Assembly: GCA_017649605.1 (NCBI GenBank)
Contig: JAGCGL010000036.1
Span: 1-45,993, forward strand
Direction: 5' to 3'
DNA length: 45,993 nucleotides
Origin: Spirochaetia bacterium
GTDB lineage: Bacteria > Spirochaetota > Spirochaetia > CADAEX01
Made by a program: the position numbers and the translations under genes. The notes beneath the pieces are model-generated. The model searched no databases. It was given only the letters and a program-made list of their open reading frames with translations, and was not told the DNA's origin. Of this stretch, positions 1-9,152 are shown piece by piece (position 1 is the stretch's first letter; the number at the start of each line of letters is the position of its first letter).

Positions 1-29
1 GTAAGATTATTATTCATGCATACCCTCTC

Positions 30-43
30 TACTATATATAGTA
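30..43. repeat. 14-bp perfect palindrome
   Basis: The 14-mer TACTATATATAGTA equals its own reverse complement. It lies at the left edge of the window, beyond the terminator of the solute-binding protein gene. It could be part of a promoter or operator for a gene to the left, which is not visible here. AT-rich palindromes also arise by chance, so the assignment is weak. No gene is visible in positions 1-91. Confidence 0.2.
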
Positions 44-91
44 CATCTTTATTATACAGTACGCAACCACGATTTTTCCCTAAAAACAGAT

Positions 92-124
92 AAAAAAAGG
101 GGAACAGATTTTATTCTGTTCCCC
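92..124 (-). terminator. Rho-independent terminator of the solute-binding protein gene
   Basis: Read on the minus strand, a perfect 9-bp stem (GGGGAACAG paired with CTGTTCCCC) with an 8-nt loop is followed by seven consecutive T residues. It starts about 25 nt after the stop codon of the gene at 149-1714 and so ends that transcript. Confidence 0.9.
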
Positions 125-148
125 GATTCACAATAACTGTGCTCTAAA

Positions 149-1714
149 TCACTTTTTTACGTTCCGAGGTCCAAAGTCCATGAAGTAGCAAGGATATGAC
201 TTCCACTGGATGTCCTTTGCCTTTCCGTAGAACATAGGTGTGTTGTAAAGCATAACTGCAGGTGGGTTCTCGTCCCATTCGATAAGCATTGCCTTGAGAG
301 CAGCCTTTCTTTCTGCAGGATCGATGCTGGTGCTCAGGATCTCGCCGTACTCAGCGAACTTCCGTGAATCCCAGTTGTAGTATCTGGTTGCGTCATAGGA
401 TGGCTTGAATGTTCTCCAGAGGCCGCCTACTGGGTCTGGATACAGGGTGTTATGCATTGTGTTTCTAAGGTCAAGAGTTCTGATCTTGTTGGCATCGGTA
501 GCGTTAACCTGCTGCTGGTTCTCGCATACTTCGATCTTTACGTTGATTCCAACTTTCTTCCACATCTCTACACATGCCTGGGATGTATCAACCTCTCCTG
601 GGTAGTAGTCTCTCATGATTCTGAATACCAGCTCTGGGGATCCCATCTTCACATATTCAGACTGAGCGAGCTCTTTCTTAGCCTCTTCTACATCATATTT
701 TGGAGCTGGGTGCTCTGCAACATACATATCGCCGAAGTCCTTGTACTGGATTCCGTGTGGAACGTCAACCATGTTGTTCCAGAGGTCTCTTACCAGTGCA
801 TCGCGGTCGATTGAGTAGCAGAGTGCCTTTCTCAGGTGAAGGTCCATATATGGCTTGTGCATGTTCATGTAGATGGTTCTTGCAACTGCAATAGGTCCAC
901 CGATGATCTCTGTCCGAGAGTCTGCATTTACTGTAGCATGGAAGTCGGTAGGAACGTCACAGATAACCTGATAGTCTCCGGACTGGAGTCCTGCGATTCT
1001 TGCCGCAATCTCCTTAACAACCTTGAATGTGATCTTGTCGAATGCTGGCTCGCCGCCCCAGTATTCTGGGTTCTTCTCTACGATAAGATGGTCTTCTGCA
1101 TCGAAGTCAACAATCTTATAAGGACCTGTTCCGATAGGCTTGAACTGCCAGTCTACGAATGGTGTCGCCTTGAAATCCTCGCCGCTGATGATTGAGTAGC
1201 AAGGGAGTGACAGGATCTGAACCATTGTCGGGTCTGGTTTAGATGTGATGAACCGAACTGTGTAATCGTCAATCTTCTGAACCTCTTTGAGGGAAGGCCA
1301 GTTCTTGTCCTTTACACCTACAGCTGGCTTCTCGCCGAAAAGTCTTTCCTGGCTGAATGTAACCAGAACGTCATCTGCGTTGAAATCAGTTCCGTTGTGG
1401 AATTTAACACCTTTTCTCAGGTAAACCTCAAGGGTCTGTGAGTCAATCTGCTTCCAGGACTCTGCCAGGCCTGGCATCATACCTGTGTTGTTCTGATAGT
1501 CGGTGAAGATAAGGTTGTCGTATACATTCATGAATACACGGTACATTGATACCAGAACTTCTTTTCCTGGCTCCATTGTTGCTGGAAGTGCAGGAATAGC
1601 TACTGTAATTTCCTTAGGCATATCAGAGCCTTTGGCAGCTTTTTCTCCGGATCCGCCGGCGAATGCACTAACTGCAAGAAGAGCAATCAAACATACTAAT
1701 AAGAATTTTTTCAA
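149..1714 (-). CDS. ABC transporter substrate-binding protein, family 5 (peptide/nickel type)
   Basis: A 521-residue extracytoplasmic solute-binding protein of the SBP_bac_5 (DppA/OppA/NikA) type, which delivers oligopeptides or related ligands to an ABC importer. After an N-terminal hydrophobic signal of about 20 residues the mature part shows typical family wording: a TMEPGKEV-like opening, LAESWKQID, YLRKGVKFHNGTDFNADDV and IGTGPYKIVDFD. The signal ends AFA-GG without a lipobox cysteine, so cleavage by signal peptidase I to a soluble periplasmic protein is more likely than lipidation. The start codon is TTG at 1714, preceded by a strong GAGGAGGA site. No permease or ATPase genes are adjacent in the window, so this may be an orphan receptor or the last gene before a distant operon. 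The ligand cannot be told from sequence alone. Confidence 0.9.
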   Translation of the reverse strand: MKKFLLVCLIALLAVSAFAGGSGEKAAKGSDMPKEITVAIPALPATMEPGKEVLVSMYRVFMNVYDNLIFTDYQNNTGMMPGLAESWKQIDSQTLEVYLRKGVKFHNGTDFNADDVLVTFSQERLFGEKPAVGVKDKNWPSLKEVQKIDDYTVRFITSKPDPTMVQILSLPCYSIISGEDFKATPFVDWQFKPIGTGPYKIVDFDAEDHLIVEKNPEYWGGEPAFDKITFKVVKEIAARIAGLQSGDYQVICDVPTDFHATVNADSRTEIIGGPIAVARTIYMNMHKPYMDLHLRKALCYSIDRDALVRDLWNNMVDVPHGIQYKDFGDMYVAEHPAPKYDVEEAKKELAQSEYVKMGSPELVFRIMRDYYPGEVDTSQACVEMWKKVGINVKIEVCENQQQVNATDANKIRTLDLRNTMHNTLYPDPVGGLWRTFKPSYDATRYYNWDSRKFAEYGEILSTSIDPAERKAALKAMLIEWDENPPAVMLYNTPMFYGKAKDIQWKSYPCYFMDFGPRNVKK

Positions 1715-1744
1715 AACGTCCTCCTCGTTTTTCTCTCTTTTTCC

Positions 1745-1774
1745 ATTATAACCATAACTTCTTTAAATTGTGAA
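1745..1774 (-). promoter_or_regulatory. Promoter of the solute-binding protein gene
   Basis: On the minus strand TTCACA (1774-1769) is followed by an 18-bp spacer and a perfect TATAAT (1750-1745). The start codon at 1714 lies about 30 nt downstream, with a GAGGAGGA ribosome-binding site in between. The spacing and hexamers fit a sigma-70-type promoter. Confidence 0.6.
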
Positions 1775-1838
1775 GATAGAAAAATTATATATATTTTTGG
1801 TTTTTCTATGGGGTTTCCCTATTTCTTTTTGGAAACGA

Positions 1839-1850
1839 TATAATTATAAT
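1839..1850 (+). promoter_or_regulatory. -10 region of the FAD oxidoreductase-fusA unit
   Basis: Two consecutive TATAAT hexamers (1839-1844 and 1845-1850) precede the FAD oxidoreductase start by 31-42 nt, with an AAGGAG site at 1865-1870. No convincing -35 hexamer is seen. The region is shared with the divergent promoter of the solute-binding protein. Confidence 0.4.
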
Positions 1851-1880
1851 GGATTATTGTATTCAAGGAGTGAGTATACT

Positions 1881-3089
1881 ATGGAAATTATTCATGAGAG
1901 TTTTGATACCCCTGTTGTAGAGGAATGTGATGTGCTGGTTGCAGGCGGTGGAATAGCTGGAATTGCAGCAGCTTTGGCAGCAGCAAGGGCCGGAGCAAAG
2001 GTCACCATGATAGAGAGATCCTGGATTCTGGGCGGCCTTGCCACATCTGGACTTATCGCAATCTACCTCCCTATAGATGACGGAATGGGACATCAGGTCT
2101 CCTTCGGAATCTGCCAGGAGCTCTTCATGCTCTCTATTAAGCACTTAGTGGAAAGCCGTTACCCCAAGGCATGGCTCGAGAACGGCACCTTCGAGGAGAA
2201 GAGGGACGGAAAACGGTTTGAGGTTCAGTACAATGCCTCTCTCTTTGCCCTGGAATCGGAGAAACTCCTTAACCAGAACGGTGTGCGGATACTCTATGGA
2301 ACAGAGATAAGCGATGTCAAGCGCTCTGCCGACCGGATCGAGGCTGTAATAGCCAATAACAAGAGCGGACGCTTTGCCATCAAATTCAAGAATATTGTGG
2401 ATACAACCGGCGATGCCGACATTGTCCATTTTGCAAAGATTCCAGAGGAGACATTCAAGGCTGGAAACGTGCTGGCCGCATGGTACTTCTCCATCAAGGA
2501 CAACTGGCACAAGCTGAATCAGATCGGTGCTGCTGACATTCCAGACGAGGAGAAGACCGGAAACAACGAGAGAAAGCCTCTCATCGACAGACGGTTCACC
2601 GGCTTAAGCGGTTTTGAGCTTTCCGAGATGATGCAGCTATCACACGAGCAGACTCTGAGGGACATTGTTTTAAAACGGAAGAGCGACCCCAACCATGTTC
2701 CTACCCTTATTGCAACTATCCCGCAGATCCGCATGACACGGAGAATTGTGGGCGAATATACATACGATGTGGCAGATGAGCACAAGTATTTTGAGGACTC
2801 CATCGGTATGTACAGCAACTGGAAGAAGCGGGGTCCTGTTTACGAGACACCATTCAGAGCACTTTACAACAAGGAAGTGAAAAACCTTATCACAGCAGGA
2901 AGAAACATCTCTGTAACCGAGCACATGTGGGATGCCTCCCGGGTTATTCCAGCCTGTGCTGTTACTGGAGAGGCGGCTGGTATTGCAGCAGCATGCTTCG
3001 ATGACATCCCGGGAATCGATGTCAAGGATCTGCAGAAAAAGCTTGTTGCAGGCGGAGTTGTGCTCCACGAGAAAGACCTGAATATTTAA
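1881..3089 (+). CDS. FAD-dependent oxidoreductase (FAD_oxidored family)
   Basis: A 402-residue flavoprotein. Residues about 12-40 form a Rossmann dinucleotide-binding fold with the glycine motif GGGIAG and a terminal acidic residue (VTMIER). The [14 protein letters not shown] segment and the C-terminal [20 protein letters not shown] and GEAAGIAAA motifs are typical of FAD_oxidored (PF12831-type) enzymes of unassigned substrate. An upstream in-frame extension exists, but the start at 1881 is preferred because AAGGAG lies 10 nt before it and the glycine motif then sits at the usual distance. No signal peptide is seen. It precedes fusA by only 11 bp and is probably co-transcribed with it; the functional reason is not obvious. 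The substrate is unknown. Confidence 0.85.
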   Translation: MEIIHESFDTPVVEECDVLVAGGGIAGIAAALAAARAGAKVTMIERSWILGGLATSGLIAIYLPIDDGMGHQVSFGICQELFMLSIKHLVESRYPKAWLENGTFEEKRDGKRFEVQYNASLFALESEKLLNQNGVRILYGTEISDVKRSADRIEAVIANNKSGRFAIKFKNIVDTTGDADIVHFAKIPEETFKAGNVLAAWYFSIKDNWHKLNQIGAADIPDEEKTGNNERKPLIDRRFTGLSGFELSEMMQLSHEQTLRDIVLKRKSDPNHVPTLIATIPQIRMTRRIVGEYTYDVADEHKYFEDSIGMYSNWKKRGPVYETPFRALYNKEVKNLITAGRNISVTEHMWDASRVIPACAVTGEAAGIAAACFDDIPGIDVKDLQKKLVAGGVVLHEKDLNI

Positions 3090-3100
3090 CCGGAGATTTT

Positions 3101-5128
3101 ATGACGCTTAAGAATATGCGCAATATCGGCATCATGGCCCATATCGATGCCGGAAAGACAACAACCACAGAACGTATCCTCTTCTATACCGGAGAGAACC
3201 ATAAGATCGGCGAAGTCGACAACGGCGAAGCCACCATGGACTGGATGGAGCAGGAGCAGGACCGGGGAATAACCATCACCTCGGCTGCCACAACATGCTA
3301 TTGGCGTGACCATCAGATCAATATCATCGACACCCCGGGCCATGTGGATTTCACTGCCGAGGTGGAGCGTTCCCTAAGAGTTCTGGACGGCGGAGTTGCC
3401 ATATTCTGCGCTGTCGGCGGGGTTGAGCCCCAGTCCGAGACAGTCTGGAAGCAGGCAGAAAAGTACAAGGTTCCACGGATTGCATTTGTGAACAAGATGG
3501 ACCGGATGGGAGCCAACTTCTTTGCTGTAGTGGATGAGATAAAGGAGAAGCTGGGTGCAAACCCTGTTCCACTCTTCCTCCCTATCGGGGCCGAGAATGA
3601 GTTTGAGGGTGTCATTGATATCCTGAACCAGAAGGAAATACGGTTCGATCCTGCCGACAAAGGGGTCACCATGACCACCTCCGATATTGCAGATGACCGT
3701 AAGGAGCTGGCAACACAGTGGAGAGACAGCCTGCTGGACAACATCTCTGCATTCTCCGACGAGATCACAGAGCTCTATCTGAACGGCGAAGAGATTCCTC
3801 TTGATATGATAAAGGCCACTATCCGAAAGGCTACCCTGGATGGCAACCTGCTGCCGGTGTTTGTAGGATCTTCCCTTAAGAATACCGGAGTTCAGTGCCT
3901 TCTGGACGGCGTGGTTGACTACCTCCCCGCACCGGACGAGATGCCACCTGCAATCGGTGTGCATGCCAAGAAAGGAGATAAGGTTGAGGTGCCATGCAAC
4001 CCATCGGGCAGACCATTGGGACTGGTGTTCAAGATCCAGAACGACCCTGCTGCAGGAAGTCTGTGCTTTATAAGAATGTATTCCGGAAGTATTTCAAACG
4101 GTACTGCTGTTATGAACATAAGCAAAGGAAAACGTGAAAGAATAACCAGACTCTTCAGGATGCACTCCAACAAACAGGAGGCTATAGACACCCTCGCGGC
4201 AGGCGACATAGGAGCTGTAATCGGCTTCAAGCTTGCCCAGACCGGCGACACCATAGGAAATGAATCATTCCAGGTGCTCCTTGAGAACATCGAGTTCCCG
4301 GAGCCTGTAATATCGGTTGCCATAGAGCCGAAGACCATGTCTGACCGCGACAAGCTAAAGGGCGTTCTTGAGATTCTCTCCAAGGAAGACCCGACCTTTG
4401 TGGCAAAGGAGAGCGAGGAGACTGGGCAGCTCATCATCTCTGGAATGGGCGAGCTCCATCTTGATATCCTGGTGACCCGTATTGTCAAGGATTTCAAGGT
4501 TGCAGCAAATGTGGGCAACCCGCAGGTATCCTACAAAGAGTCCATTACTAAAGAAGTCACTCATGTCGAGAAGTTCGACAAGGTTATCGCCAACAAGGAG
4601 AACTTTGCCCAGATCACACTGCGGGTTAAGCCTGCCGGTCAGGGCTCAGAGAACAAGTTCACCTACGACGAGAAGCTCAAGAAGAAACTTCCTATGGAGT
4701 TTATCGAGGCAGTCAAACGGGGTGTCACCGGCAGCTTCACATCTGGATCGCTGTTCGGCTACCCTATGGTCGAGGTTGCAGTTGAGCTTATCGATGCTGA
4801 ATATAACGAGCTTACAGCCACCGAGTTTGCCTACGAGGCTGCCGGAGCTATGGGCTTTGACAACGCCTGCCGCGAGGCCGCCCCGGTCAAGCTTGAGCCT
4901 ATTATGAATGTGGATATCGCAACTCCAAAGGAGTATATCGGCGAAGTTATAAGCAACATGACTGCCCGGGGCGGGCTGGTAGAGAGCCTGGAGAGCAGGA
5001 ACGGCAGCGAGCATGTGAAGGCACAGGCAGCACTGGCCAAGATGTTCGGCTACTCCACTACACTGCGGAGCCTTACCCAGGGAAGAGGAACTTTCAGTCT
5101 GTCATTCAGTCATTTCGCCGAAGCTTAG
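3101..5128 (+). CDS. fusA: Elongation factor G
   Basis: A 675-residue translational GTPase that moves tRNA-mRNA through the ribosome. The G1 motif [10 protein letters not shown], the switch region [13 protein letters not shown]3 DTPGHVDF and G4 NKMDR are all intact near the N terminus. Domains II-V follow (for example [15 protein letters not shown] in domain III and the [11 protein letters not shown] region near the C terminus). The length is slightly below the roughly 700 residues of classical EF-G. Spirochaetes often carry two EF-G paralogues with split translocation and recycling roles, and I cannot tell which this is. A GGAG site lies a few nt upstream of the ATG. It follows the FAD oxidoreductase closely, and its last 4 nt overlap the convergent kinase gene. 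Confidence 0.95.
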   Translation: MTLKNMRNIGIMAHIDAGKTTTTERILFYTGENHKIGEVDNGEATMDWMEQEQDRGITITSAATTCYWRDHQINIIDTPGHVDFTAEVERSLRVLDGGVAIFCAVGGVEPQSETVWKQAEKYKVPRIAFVNKMDRMGANFFAVVDEIKEKLGANPVPLFLPIGAENEFEGVIDILNQKEIRFDPADKGVTMTTSDIADDRKELATQWRDSLLDNISAFSDEITELYLNGEEIPLDMIKATIRKATLDGNLLPVFVGSSLKNTGVQCLLDGVVDYLPAPDEMPPAIGVHAKKGDKVEVPCNPSGRPLGLVFKIQNDPAAGSLCFIRMYSGSISNGTAVMNISKGKRERITRLFRMHSNKQEAIDTLAAGDIGAVIGFKLAQTGDTIGNESFQVLLENIEFPEPVISVAIEPKTMSDRDKLKGVLEILSKEDPTFVAKESEETGQLIISGMGELHLDILVTRIVKDFKVAANVGNPQVSYKESITKEVTHVEKFDKVIANKENFAQITLRVKPAGQGSENKFTYDEKLKKKLPMEFIEAVKRGVTGSFTSGSLFGYPMVEVAVELIDAEYNELTATEFAYEAAGAMGFDNACREAAPVKLEPIMNVDIATPKEYIGEVISNMTARGGLVESLESRNGSEHVKAQAALAKMFGYSTTLRSLTQGRGTFSLSFSHFAEA

Positions 5129-5742
5129 ACCATCGCATCCAGAGTGCCAAGATCCTGGATTATGAAGAGTGGAATTGTGTCTATGTCCACAGCCACCTCA
5201 ACAATGTTTATATCCCGGCTTCTGTAATACTCGATCAGAGGGAATGTCTGGTCGTAGAAAATATTCACTTTTCTCTTTACTTCTTCCAGAGAATCGTCGG
5301 TTCTGTCTGTCCTGTCGCCACCACTGTTGTATTTGATCCGCTCGTATGCCACCTCAGGCGGGCAGTTGAGGAAGAGAACAAACTTTATATTCACAAGATT
5401 GCTCAGTGCATTTGCCTGTCCCACATGGCGTGGCAGACCGTTCAGGATAATAACATCCTCAGGCTGCACCTGACGCTTCTCGATGAAAGCTTTCAAAAGC
5501 TTCTCTGCAATAGGGAAATCCTTGTCCTCCAGAAGCTGGTTGGACTCAAGAAGCCCTTTTACTGTAGCCTTCTCCTCCGGTGTCAGAAGTGTCGCATCAT
5601 CTTTCACTGCATCCCGCAGTTGCTGGCCGAAATCGAAGTGATGGTAGGTGTTATACCAAAGCTCCTGGGTCTCCATCTGGTCGCCGAATGGAGTCTTTCC
5701 TGCTCCTGTAGAGCCTAAAACAAGCATTGCCTTATATTTCAT
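5125..5742 (-). CDS. Adenylate kinase-like nucleoside-monophosphate kinase
   Basis: A 205-residue P-loop kinase. The Walker A loop is at residues 10-17 (GSTGAGKT). [15 protein letters not shown] corresponds to the adenylate-kinase DGFPR region that contacts the nucleoside monophosphate. [10 protein letters not shown] resembles the lid arginine-aspartate motif, and the lid is short and lacks zinc cysteines. The family phosphorylates nucleoside monophosphates with ATP in the cytoplasm, but the acceptor here is uncertain because NGLPR replaces the canonical DGFPR. The gene starts 13 nt after the nitrilase gene, with a GAGGT site, so the two form an operon. It overlaps the convergent fusA by 4 nt. 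Confidence 0.8.
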   Translation of the reverse strand: MKYKAMLVLGSTGAGKTPFGDQMETQELWYNTYHHFDFGQQLRDAVKDDATLLTPEEKATVKGLLESNQLLEDKDFPIAEKLLKAFIEKRQVQPEDVIILNGLPRHVGQANALSNLVNIKFVLFLNCPPEVAYERIKYNSGGDRTDRTDDSLEEVKRKVNIFYDQTFPLIEYYRSRDINIVEVAVDIDTIPLFIIQDLGTLDAMV

Positions 5743-5755
5743 CTTTTTACCTCAT

Positions 5756-6553
5756 TTATTTTGTTATCTCATTATACAGTTCGGGGCGCCGGTCTGCAAA
5801 GAGGTCTGCCATCGGTGCCACCTTCTTGTCGAATGCTTTAGCCGGGTCAATCTCAACACCATAGAATCCGGTGTCATCAGCTCCTGCGCTCACCAGCACC
5901 TTGCCACGGTTGTCCACAATGCGGCTTAAGCCGGAATAAGAGAGGCTCCTCCCCTTCCGATCCTCGGTCCCGTGGCGGTTTGCCAGAATCCAGAAAACGC
6001 CGTTCTCAAGGGCACGGCAGCAGGATGTAATCTGGGCAAAGCCGGGAAGTACCAAGTTCGCAGGATGGCAGATTATCTGGGCACCTTCAAGGGCCAGAGT
6101 CCGTGCCGATTCTGGGAACATGTGGTCAAAGCAGACCAGGACACCTACCTTAACACCTTTGACCTCGAATACTGGGAAGCCCAGGTTCCCAGGCTTGAAG
6201 AATAACTTTTCCTCGTTGAATACATGGTTCTTGCGATAAACATGCACTTTACCGTCTGGAGTTGCTATCAGGGCTGAGTTGTAGAATACGCCATCAGCTT
6301 TCTCAGGAAATCCCACCACCACTGCGGTATCTGTCTCTACTGCAACCTTGGAGAATGCATCGGACATAGGGCCTGGAACTGTGCTGGCAGTCTCTTCCAC
6401 TTCCTTCTGCTCAAGGAAAAGATAGCCTGATGTTGCCAGCTCAGGGAACACAACAAGGTCTGCATCGGCAGAGCGTACTGCGCTCACCATTGTGGCGATA
6501 TTTTTCTCCACATTCCCGAATTCCGGGACAAACTGATAAAAGCCAACCTTCAT
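5756..6553 (-). CDS. Carbon-nitrogen hydrolase (nitrilase superfamily)
   Basis: A 265-residue cytoplasmic amidase of the nitrilase superfamily. The catalytic triad can be seen as Glu38 (VVFPELATSG), Lys108 (VYRKNHVF) and Cys141 (VLVCFDHMFPE). Such enzymes hydrolyse small amides such as omega-amides or carbamoyl compounds; the substrate here is not evident. Its start codon lies 6 nt after a TATATT -10 hexamer and there is no Shine-Dalgarno sequence, so translation from a leaderless mRNA is likely. It leads a two-gene unit with the nucleoside-monophosphate kinase. Confidence 0.88.
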   Translation of the reverse strand: MKVGFYQFVPEFGNVEKNIATMVSAVRSADADLVVFPELATSGYLFLEQKEVEETASTVPGPMSDAFSKVAVETDTAVVVGFPEKADGVFYNSALIATPDGKVHVYRKNHVFNEEKLFFKPGNLGFPVFEVKGVKVGVLVCFDHMFPESARTLALEGAQIICHPANLVLPGFAQITSCCRALENGVFWILANRHGTEDRKGRSLSYSGLSRIVDNRGKVLVSAGADDTGFYGVEIDPAKAFDKKVAPMADLFADRRPELYNEITK

Positions 6554-6559
6554 AGTTTA

Positions 6560-6588
6560 AATATATAAACATAATCCTTTTTTTTCAA
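6560..6588 (-). promoter_or_regulatory. Promoter of the nitrilase gene (leaderless)
   Basis: On the minus strand TTGAAA (6588-6583), a 17-bp spacer and TATATT (6565-6560) precede the ATG at 6553 by 6 nt. Transcription would start at or next to the A of the ATG. Confidence 0.6.
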
Positions 6589-6706
6589 GGCGCAGATACT
6601 TAGCCAGCCGTAAAAGCCTACCTCGATCGGCGTGTACCCCATAGACAAGCAATTGGCAGCCCGATATCTTCGGTAGGCTTTTCTGATGGCTGTGTTCTGT
6701 GCCTTA
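6587..6706. ncRNA. Long imperfect inverted repeat; candidate structured RNA
   Basis: The intergenic region can fold into a rod of about 118 nt. The outer stem pairs AAGGCGCAGA with TCTGTGCCTT (one G-U pair), the middle pairs CAGCC with GGCTG, and the inner stem pairs AAAAGCCTACC with GGTAGGCTTTT without mismatch. A loop of about 48 nt follows, in which ATCGG can pair with CCGAT. No oligo-T terminator follows on either strand. On the plus strand it would precede nifS, on the minus strand the nitrilase gene. It lacks the GGAAG core of SRP RNA and is shorter than usual 6S RNA. It could be a small regulatory RNA, a leader element or a DNA inverted repeat; the strand is not decided. Confidence 0.35.
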
Positions 6707-6725
6707 TTGCGGGGTTTAATGTTTA

Positions 6726-6754
6726 TTTACTCAAAGCCGGTTATATATTATACT
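6726..6754 (+). promoter_or_regulatory. Promoter of the nifS-thiI operon (leaderless)
   Basis: TTTACT (6726-6731), a 17-bp spacer and TATACT (6749-6754) end 7 nt before the nifS ATG at 6762. No purine-rich ribosome-binding site is present, so the transcript is probably leaderless. Confidence 0.5.
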
Positions 6755-6761
6755 CCACACT

Positions 6762-7925
6762 ATGAGTATCTACCTGGACTGGGCGGCTACTGCAGTGCCA
6801 GACCCGGCCATCTTGAAGGACATATATGAATGCTCTTCCCGCTTCTACGGGAACCCATCCTCGGTGCACCAGGCCGGACAGAAAGCCAACGCTCTGCTGG
6901 AGGAGTGCCGCACCAGATGCGCTACAGTACTGGGTGTAAAAAAGGAAGAAATCTACTTCACATCCGGCGGCACCGAGAGCGACAACATAGTGCTCCTTTC
7001 CCTGCTGCGGAAGCCTTCCCGTGGTACAGTTCTGGTCAGCGCAATCGAGCATCCTGCTGTACTTGAGCCTGCTGCAGTACTTGCAGAGAACGGCTACAAG
7101 GCAGCATACTTAAAGCCAGGTGCCGACGGCATCATCAAGACAACAGCTCTTGAAAAAGCGCTCACTCCCGACACAAAACTTGTTACTGTAATGGCAGTGA
7201 ATAACGAGACTGGCGCTATACAGCCAGTACATGAACTGGCCGCCGCAGTGCAGAACTATGCAAAGGAGTGCGGACACAAAATCCATTTCCACTGCGATGC
7301 AGTCCAGGCCACCGGCAAGGTAAAACTGAACTTTGCAGATCCAAATATCCACTCTTGGGCTGTAAGTGCCCACAAAATAAGGGGACCCAGAGGTGCCGGC
7401 ATCCTGGTGCTCAAGAACACTATTCAGACTATGGTGCGGGGCGGCGGCCAGGAGAACGGCATACGCCCCGGAACAGAGAACACCGCCGCAATTTATGGAA
7501 TGACACTTGCTTTGGAGAAAGCACTTGCAGACCTGGAAAAGAACAGCGCACATGCCTACAAGCTGATGGATTCTCTCATGGATAAACTTGGCAAAAACTC
7601 AGCATACACCATCATCCCGGAGAACAGGAAACCTGGAGATGAACACTACTCTCCATATATTCTCTCTCTTGCCGCAACACCTATCCCGGCAGAGGTTCTG
7701 GCCCGCACCCTTGATGACAAAGGCATATGCGTAGGTACTGGCTCAGCCTGCTCCAACCGGAAGAAAGGCCAGTCAAAAACTCTAGCAGCAATGGGAGTGG
7801 CTGACAATGTATCATTCTCCAGAATCAGGGTATCAATCGGGAGCACTACAACAGAAGAGGATATAGAAGAGTTAATCAGGACACTGGACCAGGAGAGCAG
7901 CATACTGCGTAAAGCACTGAGGTAA
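6762..7925 (+). CDS. nifS: Cysteine desulfurase (NifS/IscS family)
   Basis: A 387-residue class V aminotransferase-fold PLP enzyme that removes sulfur from cysteine as a protein persulfide. The PLP-binding lysine is Lys205 (VSAHKIRGP) and the persulfide-forming cysteine is Cys330 (GTGSACSNRK). The loop around Cys330 is long, as in the NifS/IscS group rather than SufS. TSGGTESDN and RPGTEN motifs are intact. The gene is followed after 3 nt by thiI, a pairing also known from Bacillus (nifZ-thiI), so its main partner is probably ThiI in tRNA thiolation, though it may also feed MnmA and Fe-S assembly. The start codon follows a -10 box directly, without a Shine-Dalgarno site. The choice of nifS as symbol rests on family only. 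Confidence 0.93.
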   Translation: MSIYLDWAATAVPDPAILKDIYECSSRFYGNPSSVHQAGQKANALLEECRTRCATVLGVKKEEIYFTSGGTESDNIVLLSLLRKPSRGTVLVSAIEHPAVLEPAAVLAENGYKAAYLKPGADGIIKTTALEKALTPDTKLVTVMAVNNETGAIQPVHELAAAVQNYAKECGHKIHFHCDAVQATGKVKLNFADPNIHSWAVSAHKIRGPRGAGILVLKNTIQTMVRGGGQENGIRPGTENTAAIYGMTLALEKALADLEKNSAHAYKLMDSLMDKLGKNSAYTIIPENRKPGDEHYSPYILSLAATPIPAEVLARTLDDKGICVGTGSACSNRKKGQSKTLAAMGVADNVSFSRIRVSIGSTTTEEDIEELIRTLDQESSILRKALR

Positions 7926-7928
7926 AGC

Positions 7929-9152
7929 ATGGAAAGAATGTATGTCATAAAAATAGGCGAGATCTCCCTTAAGGGGGGCAACCGGAGAATATTTGAGAAA
8001 AGGCTTACCAACAACATCCACCGGCAGCTGGGAGATATCCATGTGGTGATCACCGGCAGATCGGGACGCTTCTACCTCCACTACGACGGCGACAACCAGG
8101 CCGAAATAGAGAAGATTGAGTACACTCTGGCCCATGTTTTCGGAATTGTAGCTTTCTCTAAAACAGTGAAAGTTGAAAAAAATATTGATGATATAAAGAA
8201 GGCCTGTGGTGACATTGCTGACAAGCTTATGGCAGAGGGCAATTACAAGACATTCAAGATAAAGGCTATGAGGGCCGATAAGAGCTTCCCACTCTCATCA
8301 TACCAGCTTGACTGCGAACTTGGCGGTGTGGTTCTGGACAAGTATCCAGACCTCAAGGTGGAATTGAAGAATCCAGATTTCTCGATCACTGTGGAGATCA
8401 GGGACAAGGCCTATCTTTACGGCCCTGACACAAAGGGGCTCTTCGGGCTTCCTACAGGATGTGCAGGCCGTGGCATACTGCTTCTTTCGGGGGGCATCGA
8501 CTCCCCTGTCGCAGGCTATATGATGGCAAAACGGGGCCTTGCTCTGGAAGCTATCTATTTCCACACCTACCCATTCACCTCCGATAAATCGCTGAATAAA
8601 GTGATTCATCTGGCAGAGATTCTCTCCACCTATGTGCCAAGCATAAAGCTCCATGTGGTCAACTACACTCCGGTGCAGACCCATATCTCCGAGAAGTGCC
8701 ACAAGAACGAATCCACACTCCTCTCAAGGGCTGCAATGATGAAGATATCCCACTATGTGTGCAGGGAACGGGACTGCAACTCTTTAGTCACAGGTGAGAG
8801 CCTAAGCCAGGTTGCAAGCCAGACTGCCGAAAGCCTCCGCTTTACCGGAAGCAGCACCGACTACCCTATCTTTCGCCCACTTATCGGCATGGACAAAGAG
8901 GAGATAACCACTATTGCGAAAAAGATCGGTACCTACGAGACCTCTATTCTCCCCTACGACGACTGCTGCAGCATGTTTGCCCCGGAGTTCCCGCTTACAA
9001 AGCCAGTCTTCGAGAAGATAAAAGAGTCCTACGATTATCTTAAGATAGATGAGCTTCTGCCTGAGGCTGTCCGCTCCATCGAGACCTACACAATGGCAGA
9101 TGGTGTCACAATCGAGGCAAAGAAGAAAGTCCTTTCTGATTTTAATCTTTGA
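7929..9152 (+). CDS. thiI: tRNA sulfurtransferase ThiI (4-thiouridine synthesis)
   Basis: A 407-residue enzyme that adenylates U8 of tRNA and inserts sulfur to make 4-thiouridine. An N-terminal ferredoxin-like and THUMP region (about residues 1-165) is followed by a PP-loop ATPase domain with the signature LLLSGGIDSPVAGYM. There is no C-terminal rhodanese domain, unlike the roughly 480-residue Escherichia coli enzyme, so sulfur must come directly from a desulfurase such as the adjacent NifS, as in Bacillus. Start at 7929 is supported by GAGG overlapping the nifS stop; a second ATG lies 9 nt further. It ends exactly one base before the convergent PBP gene. Confidence 0.92.
   Translation: MERMYVIKIGEISLKGGNRRIFEKRLTNNIHRQLGDIHVVITGRSGRFYLHYDGDNQAEIEKIEYTLAHVFGIVAFSKTVKVEKNIDDIKKACGDIADKLMAEGNYKTFKIKAMRADKSFPLSSYQLDCELGGVVLDKYPDLKVELKNPDFSITVEIRDKAYLYGPDTKGLFGLPTGCAGRGILLLSGGIDSPVAGYMMAKRGLALEAIYFHTYPFTSDKSLNKVIHLAEILSTYVPSIKLHVVNYTPVQTHISEKCHKNESTLLSRAAMMKISHYVCRERDCNSLVTGESLSQVASQTAESLRFTGSSTDYPIFRPLIGMDKEEITTIAKKIGTYETSILPYDDCCSMFAPEFPLTKPVFEKIKESYDYLKIDELLPEAVRSIETYTMADGVTIEAKKKVLSDFNL

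Noticed and set aside
6587-6706. SRP (4.5S) RNA or a known riboswitch
   Set aside because: Size would fit SRP RNA, but the conserved GGAAG-containing apical loop is absent on both strands. No TPP, SAM, cobalamin, glycine or c-di-GMP signature was seen.
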